A program made the translations under genes and the position numbers. 64,000 nt of DNA, from contig NZ_JAVKCA010000007.1 of NCBI RefSeq assembly GCF_040222955.1, positions 62,001-126,000 on the forward strand. The letters run 5' to 3'. Shown here piece by piece: positions 7,827-16,755 of the stretch; position 1 is the first letter of the stretch; every line of letters begins with the position of its first letter. The DNA comes from Marinoscillum sp040222955. Its GTDB lineage: Bacteria; Bacteroidota; Bacteroidia; Cytophagales; Cyclobacteriaceae. The notes under the pieces are model-generated. The model did not search any database and had not been told where the DNA came from. It saw only the letters and a list, made by a program, of their open reading frames with translations.

Positions 7827-9182
7827 TCAGCTTGTTGAAATTATCCGGGGTTTGTTCTTACTTAGATAAGTCTGTATAATCGCTATTTTTTCCTGGCTAG
7901 CCGTGTCTGTGTTGAGATAATTTCTGAAATCATCCAGCGTACTTACAGTGTGGAGTTCCTGGTTTACCACACCATATCCAATGTATTCATGATCCTCGAT
8001 CATCACAAATGCCTGCTCATTGGACATCAACCCCTTTTCTACGATCACAAAATCACTCTTGCTAAAGCTTCTTTCGGCAAGGGCCGTTTGAATCCTGGTA
8101 TTGTGACTCCCGGCAGGCTCCAGTTGCCGACATGCACCCAGGCATATGTGCTCAGCACATCGCTCACCTGGTTTTAATCCGCATAGCTGAGGACATAGTT
8201 CATATTGTTTGCACAACTTTTCCAAATAGGCCTCTCCCTCCCTTCTGGTGTTGAAAATCAGTCCATTGTCATTGTTTGATGCACGTGGAGACACCTGAAG
8301 GTGAATGTACCCAAAGAGGTCTGTGCTCACACTCACCGAATAAGCTGCCTTGCGGTTGGGAACGTGATTAAACACTGGCTGATGCTCCTGAATGGCAGAC
8401 ATCACTTTGAGTCGGGCGATCAACTCACTCCCGGTACCTTCAAAATCAATATCAGCCAATAAGGACTTCATCTCCATGGCCTTTCTGGCTTTACTCACCA
8501 GCAAGGTTTTGACCTTTTTGAAAAGGTTACCAGCACTGCCAATAAAGATGGGTGTGCCCTGATCATTATAAAAATAGTACACCCCTGCCCCTTCCGGCAA
8601 GCGATCCACCTGCTCTCTTTTGAGCTGATGCGGGAGCGACTTTACCCATTTCTCACTGGCCAAATTAAAATCGCCGCCAGAAGCTTCCATGATCATTCTA
8701 AAGAGTTGGACGGTAGCTTCTGCATCGCCACGAGCCCTGTGTCTTCCGTGAATGGGTATTCCCAGGTCCTCACAGATCTTTCCCAGACCGTAGCTCCTGT
8801 GACCGGGAATAAATTGTCTTGACAATCGCACCGTGCATAATTTCGGCCGCTCATAGGCATACCCCAACCTCCTGAATTCAGAGCTGATCATCCCAAAATC
8901 AAAATTGACATTGTGGGCCACAAAAGTGGTGCCTGCTGTGATATCCAGCACCCGCTGGGCCACTTCTGAAAAGGTGGGGGCGCCTGTCACCATCTCATTG
9001 TCAATACCCGTGAGTTGTGTAATGAAGCCCGGGATAAACATCTCCGGATTAATCAGGCTGGAAAATTCATCGAGGATCTCCTTACCATCAGTTACGAAAA
9101 TGGAAATATCCGTAACCCTGGAGGAATGCGTCGTCCCGCCAGTCGTTTCAACATCGATTACAGAATATAATTTAGCAGACAA
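7827..9182 (-). CDS. DnaQ-type 3'-5' exonuclease fused to a GIY-YIG (UvrC N-terminus-like) domain
   Basis: The first 165 or so residues are a DEDDh exonuclease like the epsilon subunit of DNA polymerase III: DVETTG (10-15, acidic D10 and E12), AHNVNFDF (89-96, D95), and H148 to D153 (HRARGD). After a linker, residues 196-225 form a GIY-YIG domain like that of UvrC. Its GVYYF is intact, but the YIG triplet is FIG (213-215) and the usual Arg region reads NLFKKV, so nuclease activity there is doubtful. The C-terminal part contains a Cys cluster (CPQLCGLKPGERC, then CLGAC), also found in relatives from memory of the family. Role is probably in DNA repair or end processing. The protein is 451 residues. 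The yaaA gene is divergent. Confidence 0.88.
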   Translation of the reverse strand: MSAKLYSVIDVETTGGTTHSSRVTDISIFVTDGKEILDEFSSLINPEMFIPGFITQLTGIDNEMVTGAPTFSEVAQRVLDITAGTTFVAHNVNFDFGMISSEFRRLGYAYERPKLCTVRLSRQFIPGHRSYGLGKICEDLGIPIHGRHRARGDAEATVQLFRMIMEASGGDFNLASEKWVKSLPHQLKREQVDRLPEGAGVYYFYNDQGTPIFIGSAGNLFKKVKTLLVSKARKAMEMKSLLADIDFEGTGSELIARLKVMSAIQEHQPVFNHVPNRKAAYSVSVSTDLFGYIHLQVSPRASNNDNGLIFNTRREGEAYLEKLCKQYELCPQLCGLKPGERCAEHICLGACRQLEPAGSHNTRIQTALAERSFSKSDFVIVEKGLMSNEQAFVMIEDHEYIGYGVVNQELHTVSTLDDFRNYLNTDTASQEKIAIIQTYLSKNKPRIISTS

Positions 9183-9256
9183 ATCTTCACTTTTAAGGAG
9201 GCCATAAAGCTAATAAAAACTGAAGGGTGTATGAGCGATTGGATGCACTTCATTTT

Positions 9257-9264
9257 TATATTTG
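9257..9264 (+). promoter_or_regulatory. TAnnTTTG -7 element for yaaA
   Basis: TATATTTG, 52 nt upstream of the yaaA start, with a TTGG about 16 nt further upstream that may be a -33 element. Confidence 0.45.
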
Positions 9265-9316
9265 CCATTCGAAACATTTCTCCCCTCCTGGAGATTTATA
9301 GATCAAAAAAGAACTT

Positions 9317-10081
9317 ATGATTGCTGTACTCTCACCTGCCAAGACATTGGACTTTGAAACTGAAACAACCCTTGAGAAAAGTAAGGCCCGGCTGTTTGAC
9401 AGGTCCAAAGTACTGCTGGACACCCTGAAAGATAAAAACGAGCAGGACCTGCAAAGCATGATGAGTATCAGTGACCAGTTGGCAGCGCTCAATGTGAAAC
9501 GTTTTCAGAAATTTTCCACCAGGCACACACCCAAAAACTCAAAGCAAAGTCTTTTTGCGTTTAGAGGAGACGTCTATGTGGGGTTAGACGCTGATGATTT
9601 CTCAGCTGATGATACGGCGTTCGCTCAGGATCACTTGCGGATATTATCAGGGCTTTATGGACTTTTGCGGCCCTTGGATGGTATACAGCCCTATCGATTG
9701 GAAATGGGCACACAACTTCATGTAAACGGTTATAAAAACCTGTACGAGTTTTGGGGAGACACCATCTCTAAAACCCTCAACAAAGATTTGAGAAAGCAGG
9801 GCGATAAGGTATTGGTCAATCTGGCATCAGTGGAGTACTTCAAGTCAGTGGACCGGAAAGCCCTGAAAGCGAAAGTAATTGACGTGGATTTTAAGGATTT
9901 CAAAAACGGAGAGTATAAGATCATCTCCTTTTTTGCTAAGAAAGCCAGAGGTCTCATGGCCAGATATATGATCAAAAATCGAATTAGCCAGGTAGAGGAT
10001 CTAAAAGGATTTAATTACGAAGGCTACTATTTTGATGAGCAAAACTCCACTGACACCTTTCTGGCGTTTAAGCGAGGGTAG
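9317..10081 (+). CDS. yaaA: Peroxide stress protein YaaA (DUF328)
   Basis: YaaA lowers intracellular free iron and protects DNA and protein under hydrogen peroxide stress in Escherichia coli; the family also binds DNA. The 254-residue protein matches the family along its whole length. It starts with LSPAKTLDFE and contains AFRGDVYVGLDADDF, LRILSGLYGLLRPLDGIQPYR, EFWGDTISKTLN, LVNLASVEYFKSV and the FFAKKARGLMARYMI block, and ends GFNYEGYYFDEQ. No signal peptide. The stop codon at 10079-10081 lies 1 nt from the stop of the convergent gene. Confidence 0.95.
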   Translation: MIAVLSPAKTLDFETETTLEKSKARLFDRSKVLLDTLKDKNEQDLQSMMSISDQLAALNVKRFQKFSTRHTPKNSKQSLFAFRGDVYVGLDADDFSADDTAFAQDHLRILSGLYGLLRPLDGIQPYRLEMGTQLHVNGYKNLYEFWGDTISKTLNKDLRKQGDKVLVNLASVEYFKSVDRKALKAKVIDVDFKDFKNGEYKIISFFAKKARGLMARYMIKNRISQVEDLKGFNYEGYYFDEQNSTDTFLAFKRG

Positions 10082-10082
10082 C

Positions 10083-10835
10083 CTACCTGTACCTGGCCAG
10101 TGCTTTTTTTGTAAAATCTGAAAGCACCAGCCGGCCACTCATGGCCGCCCTTTCCGCCAGCAGTGCATCCCAGTTTTCACAGCCATCCCAGAACACTCTT
10201 TTGAGCGCCGTTCTGGCCTCCGGACTGGTGGCAGCCAATGATGAGGCAATTTTCATGACCGCCTGATCAAGCTGTTGCACATCCGCATGGATTTCAGCGT
10301 ACAGTCCTTTTTCCTTGGCCCACTGAGCCGACTGAAACTCAGTAGCATTAATAGAGAGCTGTGAAAACGCTGCCAGGCCTATTTTTCGCTCCACCGCAGG
10401 CCCTATCACAAAGGGACCGATACCTATGGTAATTTCACTTAATCGGATAGACGCATGTTCAGTAGCCAGGCAATAATCTGCAGCAGCAGCGAGGCCTACT
10501 CCACCCCCTACCACCTTGCCCTGTACCCTGCCGATGATCAGTTTGGGGCACTTTCTGCAGGCGTTGATTACATTGGCAAAACCAGAAAAGAATGCCGTGC
10601 CTGTTTCGAGGTTATCTATCTGAACCAGTTCATCGAAACTAGCCCCTGCGCAAAAAGTGCGATCTCCCCCACTTTTCAAAACAATAACCTCTACAAGATT
10701 ATCCTTGCCACATGCATCAATGGTCTCCGCCAGTTCCGAGAGCATCCCGCTGGGCAGCGCATTATGCTGTGGGTGAAAAAACGCTATTTCGGTAATGCCA
10801 TCCTGTAGATCCTTTCGTGTGACGTATGCTTCCAT
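10083..10835 (-). CDS. Enoyl-CoA hydratase/isomerase family protein
   Basis: A 250-residue crotonase-fold enzyme, acting on CoA thioesters by hydration or isomerisation of the double bond. The oxyanion-hole regions are visible: TFCAGASFDEL (about residues 60-70) and GRVQGKVVGGGVGLAAAADYCLA (written here only as a region, about 102-124). A Glu in the IRLSEITIGIGP stretch is in the right place for a catalytic acid. It is shorter than fadB-type multifunctional enzymes. The exact substrate cannot be read from the sequence; methylglutaconyl-CoA hydratase and general enoyl-CoA hydratase are both possible. It is divergent from glpF and is not in an obvious beta-oxidation operon, though fadD lies 8 kb away. 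Confidence 0.88.
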   Translation of the reverse strand: MEAYVTRKDLQDGITEIAFFHPQHNALPSGMLSELAETIDACGKDNLVEVIVLKSGGDRTFCAGASFDELVQIDNLETGTAFFSGFANVINACRKCPKLIIGRVQGKVVGGGVGLAAAADYCLATEHASIRLSEITIGIGPFVIGPAVERKIGLAAFSQLSINATEFQSAQWAKEKGLYAEIHADVQQLDQAVMKIASSLAATSPEARTALKRVFWDGCENWDALLAERAAMSGRLVLSDFTKKALARYR

Positions 10836-11034
10836 TTTTGGTGTTTCGGGGTGTTTGTTTTATGGGTGGAAATTTAAAGGGAATTTCCAAAAGGACCCTA
10901 GCAACCACCAGTTAAACCAGAGGCGATTTCATGATTTGACAGCCACATCTGTAACTTAAAGCTGACTCAGTTCAATTTACCGTACGCATAAATGTTTTTT
11001 CCTTTAATTTGTTAACCAAACCATCATCCACCCT

Positions 11035-11739
11035 ATGCACCCAATTATTGGCGAATTTGTCGGCACCTTCATACTGCTACTGCTGGGCAATGGCGTAAAT
11101 GCCAATGTCTCCTTGAACAAAACCTATGGTAACAGTTCAGGATGGATCGTAATCTCAATGGGTTGGGGTCTGGCGGTCTTTGTGGCAGTCTTCATCGCAG
11201 GTTCTTCAAGTGGCGCGCACATCAACCCTGCAGTGACGCTGGGGTTGGCCCTCGCAGGTCGATTTTCATGGTCAGCGGTCCCTGCTTACATACTCGCTCA
11301 AACACTTGGCGCCTTTGCCGGAGCCTGGGTTACTTATCTCCAGTACCGCCCGCACTTCTCCGCTACAGAGGATCAGGATGTTAAGCTCGGACTTTTTTGC
11401 ACCGGGCCCGCCATCAAGTCAACCTTTAATAATTTTATTTCGGAGGTCATTGGCACTTTCACGCTCATATTTGCGGTGTTTTATCTGTCATCAGGTGAGG
11501 GGCTCGGTTCTCTGAATGCCTTGCCTGTGGGCCTGCTTGTTGTGGGCATAGGCTTGTCATTGGGAGGTACCACGGGATATGCCATCAACCCCGCACGCGA
11601 CCTTGGCCCAAGGATTTTTCACGCACTGGCCCCCATTAAGGGAAAGCGAGATAGCAACTGGGGGTATGCGTGGGTGCCTATAGCCGGCCCGATAGTGGGT
11701 GCAGCGTTGGCAGCGGGACTCTATTTAGCCCTGATGTAG
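11035..11739 (+). CDS. glpF: MIP-family glycerol facilitator
   Basis: A 234-residue channel of the aquaporin superfamily with six predicted membrane helices and the two NPA half-helices: INPAVT (NPA at 64-66) and INPARDLGPR (NPA at 185-187). The Asp after the second NPA-Arg (D189) is typical of aquaglyceroporins, which pass glycerol, as opposed to strict water channels. The GTFILLLLGNG and HINPAVTLG stretches match GlpF. No glycerol kinase gene lies next to it in this window. It ends 3 nt before the stop of the convergent acyltransferase gene. Confidence 0.93.
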   Translation: MHPIIGEFVGTFILLLLGNGVNANVSLNKTYGNSSGWIVISMGWGLAVFVAVFIAGSSSGAHINPAVTLGLALAGRFSWSAVPAYILAQTLGAFAGAWVTYLQYRPHFSATEDQDVKLGLFCTGPAIKSTFNNFISEVIGTFTLIFAVFYLSSGEGLGSLNALPVGLLVVGIGLSLGGTTGYAINPARDLGPRIFHALAPIKGKRDSNWGYAWVPIAGPIVGAALAAGLYLALM

Positions 11740-11742
11740 TGA

Positions 11743-12780
11743 TCACATATTATCGAAGCCAGAAACATAGACGGGATGCCCTTTCAACTCCTCCAGGTTG
11801 GCTCCTTTAGCCACTACCGCCATTTCCTTTTCTGAGGAAAGTATCCTGATAAGCCCCTGATCCAGCTGCTTAAACTGCCCGTATAAATCAGATTTCGGGT
11901 CGAGACAGATAATGGCAGTATTCCGTCCGGAACGAGCCAATGCATCTTCCAGTAAAGTCTCTATAAGCTTCTGCCTGCCCTCCGGATAAAAAATCCCTTC
12001 AACTGACAAAAACCTAAAGTTCTTACTAAACAACCTCCGGATCAGCGGGATTCTGGAAATCAGACCAAGCAGAAGTTTTCCGCCTGGGATTTCATAGATT
12101 TTCCATGCTTCAGAGTTGGCCTGTAGCCCGGCGATCAGCTCTCCATTTTCATAATAGCCCAAATAGCCGTCTTGAAATCCTATATTCTCCGTGGTGAAGA
12201 GGCAATGCTGCTCATAGGCTTTCCTCAAAACTGCCTGCACACTATCCCATTCGCGCTCTTGGATGGATTCAATTTGAGCGTGCCTTTTTGGAAAAAAACG
12301 ACTAAAAAACACCGTTCGAAACCTCCCAACTTCCTCAAAGCCAAAGGACGAAATGAGTCTTGAGGACCTTATGTTTTCCGGATCCACATAGGCATAAAAT
12401 AAATGATTGTCCGGAGTGTCCAATACTCCCCCTGAGAGGACTTCAGTAATTTCATCTTTAAGAACAGACTTCTTTTCAAGCCGCATCATGGGGTTCGGTT
12501 GAGACCTGAACCGCTTTCGAAAAGTAAAATACCTGATATAGTGGCAAGGTGTATTTCGCCCAGTGTTGATGGTGGTTCTGCCCACCAGGCAACAGGCTCC
12601 CACCACACTACCCCCTAGCTCCACTGTAAGAAAAACGGGTTCCTTTATGTGATCCAGTTTTGGGCTGACCATGAGCTGCTGGTAAACCAGGCTCTCACCC
12701 GGTGTACCGATGATGTTTTCATTTAGTAACTCCCTTAGCTGCTTATTGGGAGCCCCTCTGTGTATTTTCAGAATGCGCAT
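11743..12780 (-). CDS. GNAT-like acyltransferase, translationally coupled to the subtilase
   Basis: A 345-residue cytoplasmic protein without a signal peptide. The central part (YAYVDPENIRSSRLISSFGF, about residues 130-150) looks like the GNAT acetyl-CoA-binding and product region, and the C-terminal half may be a second, degenerate GNAT-type unit. I cannot name a subfamily. Its ATG immediately follows the TAG of the subtilase gene (TAG then ATG with no spacer), so the two are almost certainly co-translated. This is odd because one product is exported and the other is cytoplasmic. It could modify the protease, or the link may be only positional. Confidence 0.65.
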   Translation of the reverse strand: MRILKIHRGAPNKQLRELLNENIIGTPGESLVYQQLMVSPKLDHIKEPVFLTVELGGSVVGACCLVGRTTINTGRNTPCHYIRYFTFRKRFRSQPNPMMRLEKKSVLKDEITEVLSGGVLDTPDNHLFYAYVDPENIRSSRLISSFGFEEVGRFRTVFFSRFFPKRHAQIESIQEREWDSVQAVLRKAYEQHCLFTTENIGFQDGYLGYYENGELIAGLQANSEAWKIYEIPGGKLLLGLISRIPLIRRLFSKNFRFLSVEGIFYPEGRQKLIETLLEDALARSGRNTAIICLDPKSDLYGQFKQLDQGLIRILSSEKEMAVVAKGANLEELKGHPVYVSGFDNM

Positions 12781-15627
12781 CTATTGAATAATCAACTTAC
12801 CATTAAATGATTGATTGCCTGCCTCTATCCTGTAAAAATACAAACCACTCCGAATGCCATGGATCGGCACAGATTCCTGACTACTCAACAACCGCTGGGT
12901 AAGGATAAGTGCTCCCCCACGGTCGTACAGATGAAAGACTGGTGGCTCTGAATCAAACGCCCTGGTATACACATTGAGAAAGGGCGAGTTATTCAAAGGG
13001 TTCGGGAAGATCAGTATCGGTTGTTCTGTCAGATAATAGGTATTGTTGGCTGTTTGACTGAGCGTTTGACCATTTTGAAAATACAAGGTCACCCGGTGCT
13101 CATTATGGCCTTGCCGGGGCCGTGAGTCCAGCAGCCGGATGCTGGTGGTAGTCGGATTGATCAACTCTCCTACCCATTCAAATTCTTCATCTGATCTTCT
13201 TTCAAACAGAATCCGCTCTATCCCATAAGTAGTACTCAGACTAAGGTTAAGATAAATACCTTCCTCCAGCGCTACCTCCTGATAAAAGGAACTCAGGAAA
13301 CATCCAGCACCCTGCGCCGTATAATCAAAGGTGTAGCTCGGGAGAAAAGCTTTGCCAGAACTGCTAATGGGCTGAATGGAGAACTGTGAGCCCGTGAGGT
13401 CTTGTTGGTTCAGCAGCAGAAAAGTATCCGTCACCACTGCGAAAAGTTCAAGATGCCTCTCTCCCAATACGGAAACCTTATATTGTGCCGCCTGATTCTG
13501 CCCGGGCCATTGAAGCATCAAAGAGTCTCCGCAGTTAAATCCGACCGAGGTATTGAGTCTTCTGGAAATGGTGAATACCTCCGTTTCGTATTGCACGCCA
13601 TCTATGGACATACGGGCTCTGGCCATACCGGTCAGAGCATCAGGCAAAGAGTTCCATCGGAAATAACCTTTTTCCAGTGCTACAGTCTCTTCAATCATCC
13701 GCCAGTCACTTTCACCTTCCATCTGGTATTCCAGAGTGCCTGTTTCACTTCCGAAGGTACTCACCCATCTGAAATAGGTGGTAGTTTCTCCATTATAGGG
13801 AAAATGATCACTTCCCGTGGGAAAGTCCCATTCAAAGGTATCCAGTGTATCCCAGTCATAAACCACCTCAAAGTGTTGTGATTGAGTGAGGAGCCCTTCT
13901 CCTTTTATCGCCAGCTTATAAATGCCTGCTTCGGGTGTGCTCAGTGAAATCTGCTCAATGTTATTCAGATGATCTTCGGCTCTGACCGCAGGGAGGCTGA
14001 GTGCCTGGCTATCTGAAGAGGTACTGAGTACCCATGGGTGGTAGATGGTTCCCTTGGGATCAGACAAGTCCATATCCAGGTCATTGATTAGCGCGATGGC
14101 ATCACCGGGATGTGCCGGAGGATCTGTCCAAACCAGCGTCATCTTCAGATTGGTTGCAGTCTCCGGAATCAATAAGTCAAAGGTCCTGACCTCATCCTGA
14201 GTAATAGCTGATGAAATAAAATTTCCCGAAATCAGGGATTGCATGGATTTCCAGGCATTGAGGCCCCCAAACCCGGTAATGTGATCGGGGCCTGTTTCAC
14301 CAACATCATCTGCCCCATTAATAAAGAGAGCCTTAATGAGCGCAGATGTAGGCTGATAACCATAGAGCTTACCGAATTGCTCCTGAAGCAGGGAAGCTGT
14401 ACCTGACACCAGGGCCGCCGAGTTAGAGCTTCCATACATACTGTACGATACGATTTCCGGCTTTACCCGACCATCATATGCCGGGCCACGGGATGAGAAC
14501 TCCAACCTGTGGCCGGTGGTATCTACAGCGCCTACTACGAGCGCATTTTTGGCCATTTTAAAATTACCGGTTATGTTGCAAAATCCATTAACCCCAGCAT
14601 AATGGCCTTCCTGAGCAGTCAACGATCCCTGATTTCCACTACTCATCACATGCAACAAAGTGGGATTATCATAGGCACTTTGGTCAAAAGCCTCAGCCTG
14701 TAACCCATAAAAGCTCTCTATACTGGTACCGTAGGAATGATTTTGAACATGGATATCGCTCTCAGTAAAATAATCATGAGGCTGTGGAAGTACATTATTG
14801 AAACCAGATGAAGAGAGCTGAATAGCCCGACTAACTCCCTTACCGGTTATAAACGAGTTACCTGCTCCACCAATCACTGTGGCCATTTCAGTGGCATGCT
14901 GACTGATTTCCGGGGAGGACACCTCCGAAATAATGCTACGCCCTATCAGGTCTATATCCTTAGGGTCAAACTGGTCTTCCTGGATGGACAGCGTAGATTT
15001 GCTACCATTTAGCAAAGGAAAAAAGTGATGAAGTTTATTGACTCTATTCGGGTTCAGGTTAAGATCGATCACCCTGCTCTCATTAATTGGTTGCACAGAC
15101 TCCTTTGAGATGAACAGAACCTGTGGGTTTCCGGCGATTTCCAGCAGGTATTTCCCTTGAGTTTTTAAGGAATATAAACCTCTTGAGCGGTCAATGATTT
15201 CGGCATTTCCAAACTTTTGTAGAAAAAGCAGTATATCAATTGATGAACTTTTGAGCATATAGGTTCCCCACCTGTCAGGTGGGCTCAGGTACTCACCGGA
15301 TTGTAGTTTCCAAATATTATTTGTTCGAATTTCACTAATGCCATATAATTTGTTTTTAGTAAGATTGACACCCCGCAGGATGTACGAATTTTGACCTGTT
15401 CGCCGAAGAATTTGAATGGAGGTGTCCCTCAGGTAATCCTTTTCAAAACCTTCGTGGAAAACAACCTCCAGAATAGGAACGTCATTTTTTCTTATTTCTG
15501 AGCCCATTTTATCAGAGCCTTCGCCCCTGCCTGATTCGCCAGTCATGATCTGCCCCTGAGCATAAAAACACAAAAGTGTTAACACTAAACAAGCTGGTAC
15601 CTTAATCATTGATTTCAAATTAGTCAT
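12781..15627 (-). CDS. Secreted subtilisin-like serine protease (S8) with T9SS sorting domain
   Basis: A 948-residue exported protease. The signal peptide spans about residues 1-25, ending FYAQGQ. A long pro-region follows. In the S8 domain the catalytic His is H244 (SQHATEMA), the Ser is S401 (GSSNSAALVSG, aligning with GTSMAAPHVAG) and the oxyanion Asn is N332 (SSGNQG). The Asp is probably D218 (SIQEDQFD), which is the least certain of the set. Beta-rich domains occupy about 500-850. The last 80 residues, with FPNPLNNSPFLNVY and GLYFYRIEAGNQSFNGK, form a type A T9SS sorting domain. The product should therefore be exported by the gliding-associated type IX system and attached at or released from the surface. 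It heads an operon with the acyltransferase gene and is divergent from a second protease gene. Confidence 0.92.
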   Translation of the reverse strand: MTNLKSMIKVPACLVLTLLCFYAQGQIMTGESGRGEGSDKMGSEIRKNDVPILEVVFHEGFEKDYLRDTSIQILRRTGQNSYILRGVNLTKNKLYGISEIRTNNIWKLQSGEYLSPPDRWGTYMLKSSSIDILLFLQKFGNAEIIDRSRGLYSLKTQGKYLLEIAGNPQVLFISKESVQPINESRVIDLNLNPNRVNKLHHFFPLLNGSKSTLSIQEDQFDPKDIDLIGRSIISEVSSPEISQHATEMATVIGGAGNSFITGKGVSRAIQLSSSGFNNVLPQPHDYFTESDIHVQNHSYGTSIESFYGLQAEAFDQSAYDNPTLLHVMSSGNQGSLTAQEGHYAGVNGFCNITGNFKMAKNALVVGAVDTTGHRLEFSSRGPAYDGRVKPEIVSYSMYGSSNSAALVSGTASLLQEQFGKLYGYQPTSALIKALFINGADDVGETGPDHITGFGGLNAWKSMQSLISGNFISSAITQDEVRTFDLLIPETATNLKMTLVWTDPPAHPGDAIALINDLDMDLSDPKGTIYHPWVLSTSSDSQALSLPAVRAEDHLNNIEQISLSTPEAGIYKLAIKGEGLLTQSQHFEVVYDWDTLDTFEWDFPTGSDHFPYNGETTTYFRWVSTFGSETGTLEYQMEGESDWRMIEETVALEKGYFRWNSLPDALTGMARARMSIDGVQYETEVFTISRRLNTSVGFNCGDSLMLQWPGQNQAAQYKVSVLGERHLELFAVVTDTFLLLNQQDLTGSQFSIQPISSSGKAFLPSYTFDYTAQGAGCFLSSFYQEVALEEGIYLNLSLSTTYGIERILFERRSDEEFEWVGELINPTTTSIRLLDSRPRQGHNEHRVTLYFQNGQTLSQTANNTYYLTEQPILIFPNPLNNSPFLNVYTRAFDSEPPVFHLYDRGGALILTQRLLSSQESVPIHGIRSGLYFYRIEAGNQSFNGKLIIQ

Positions 15628-15750
15628 AAATTTCCCCCAAAGGCTTCAAGAATGCCCACTAAACCATCCTGAAATTAGGATTTTCAGCCTTTTATTGATT
15701 TCGTTAAACAGAATTTTATTTTGCTATACCACATAAAAGTGTTATAATAT

Positions 15751-15774
15751 CCTATGTATCAAATGATATATAGG
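15751..15774. promoter_or_regulatory. 24-bp palindrome between divergent protease genes
   Basis: CCTATGTATC (15751-15760) and GATATATAGG (15765-15774) form 10-bp arms with one mismatch around a 4-nt spacer. It is near the middle of the 225-bp AT-rich region between the subtilase (start 15627) and the metalloprotease (start 15853). The symmetry and position suggest a shared operator. Confidence 0.45.
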
Positions 15775-15852
15775 TAAAATAAATACAATCATTCCCTCTG
15801 CAAATAGAATCTATTTTTCTACATTCGATGCATAACTAAAACCTAATTCATT

Positions 15853-16698
15853 ATGTCTAAATTAAAATTCACGCTATTTAGCACTGCTGTGCTTCTGGCG
15901 TCTTTCACGTTGGTGACGTCTTGTACACAAGATGAAGTAGTACCTAATAACAATGAGATTTCGTATGAAGTCTCAGCCAAGTTCGAGGAACTTGGATTTG
16001 ACGTAAGCGATATCCGCAAAGTCAACACCACCAATCCACTGACCAAAGAAACCACATCTGGTTTCTTACTCGAGGGGGATATTATGATTCCTTTGGCACA
16101 GATGGAATCAATGCTAGGAAGTGAGCTCTTTCATCAGGGCCCATGCGGTGAACAGTACCGTACCAATAACCTTGTGAGTTCACCAAGAACGATCTCGGTC
16201 ATTGGCTACACGGGAGGTTCTCAAGCCTTGGATAACACCATGCGTACTGCTTTGAGCTGGGCTGTAGACAACTACAATGCGCTCAACATCGGGCTCACCT
16301 TCACACTCTCCTATGGGACCAACTACGGTAGCAAGGATATCGTAGTGTATAAAGGAGGCAGTGGTGCCGGGGGATCAGCCGGATTCCCAAGTGGCGGAAA
16401 TCCTTACAAGTATGTGCAAATCCTTTCCGGAACAAGCAGCTATGGAACAAACGTAACCGAGCACGTGATCACTCACGAAATTGGTCATTGCCTGGGTATG
16501 AGACATACTGACTACTTCAATAGGTCATTGTCTTGTGGCTCCGGTGGAAATGAAGGTGATGGTGGTGTAGGTGCCAACCACATCCCGGGTACTCCTACTG
16601 GTTTTGATGCCAACTCCATCATGCTATCTTGCTTCAGCTCAGGTGAAGATGGCGAGTTTGGCTCTTATGATGTGACTGCTTTTGAGTACCTCTACTAA
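15853..16698 (+). CDS. HEIGH-motif zinc metalloprotease lipoprotein (M57-like)
   Basis: A 281-residue extracytoplasmic protein. The signal peptide ends in a lipobox (VTSC, Cys24), so it is a predicted lipoprotein. The metzincin-type zinc motif HEIGHCLGMRH sits at residues 208-218: H208, E209, H212 and H218. The catalytic domain starts near residue 98 and includes an unusual Gly/Ser-rich region (about 168-182). The final ANSIMLSC may supply the Met-turn. Six Cys residues in the mature catalytic part could give disulfides. Family members are secreted proteases of the PF12388 type common in Bacteroidota, from memory. It is divergent from the subtilase, and ends at a strong terminator. Confidence 0.9.
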   Translation: MSKLKFTLFSTAVLLASFTLVTSCTQDEVVPNNNEISYEVSAKFEELGFDVSDIRKVNTTNPLTKETTSGFLLEGDIMIPLAQMESMLGSELFHQGPCGEQYRTNNLVSSPRTISVIGYTGGSQALDNTMRTALSWAVDNYNALNIGLTFTLSYGTNYGSKDIVVYKGGSGAGGSAGFPSGGNPYKYVQILSGTSSYGTNVTEHVITHEIGHCLGMRHTDYFNRSLSCGSGGNEGDGGVGANHIPGTPTGFDANSIMLSCFSSGEDGEFGSYDVTAFEYLY

Positions 16699-16724
16699 AA
16701 GGTTCAGACCAGTCTATTGCTAAT

Positions 16725-16754
16725 AAAAAAGGCTGCCATTCGGCAGCCTTTTTT
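16725..16754. terminator. Bidirectional terminator between metalloprotease and DUF2911 gene
   Basis: A perfect 13-bp stem pairs 16725-16737 with 16742-16754 (core GGCTGCC/GGCAGCC) around ATTC, with A6 and T6 at the ends. It abuts the DUF2911 stop at 16756. Confidence 0.92.
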
Positions 16755-16755
16755 A

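Noticed and set aside
13402..13881. 159-residue open frame opposite the subtilase
   Set aside because: The opposing T9SS protease is well supported; no independent start or ribosome-binding evidence.
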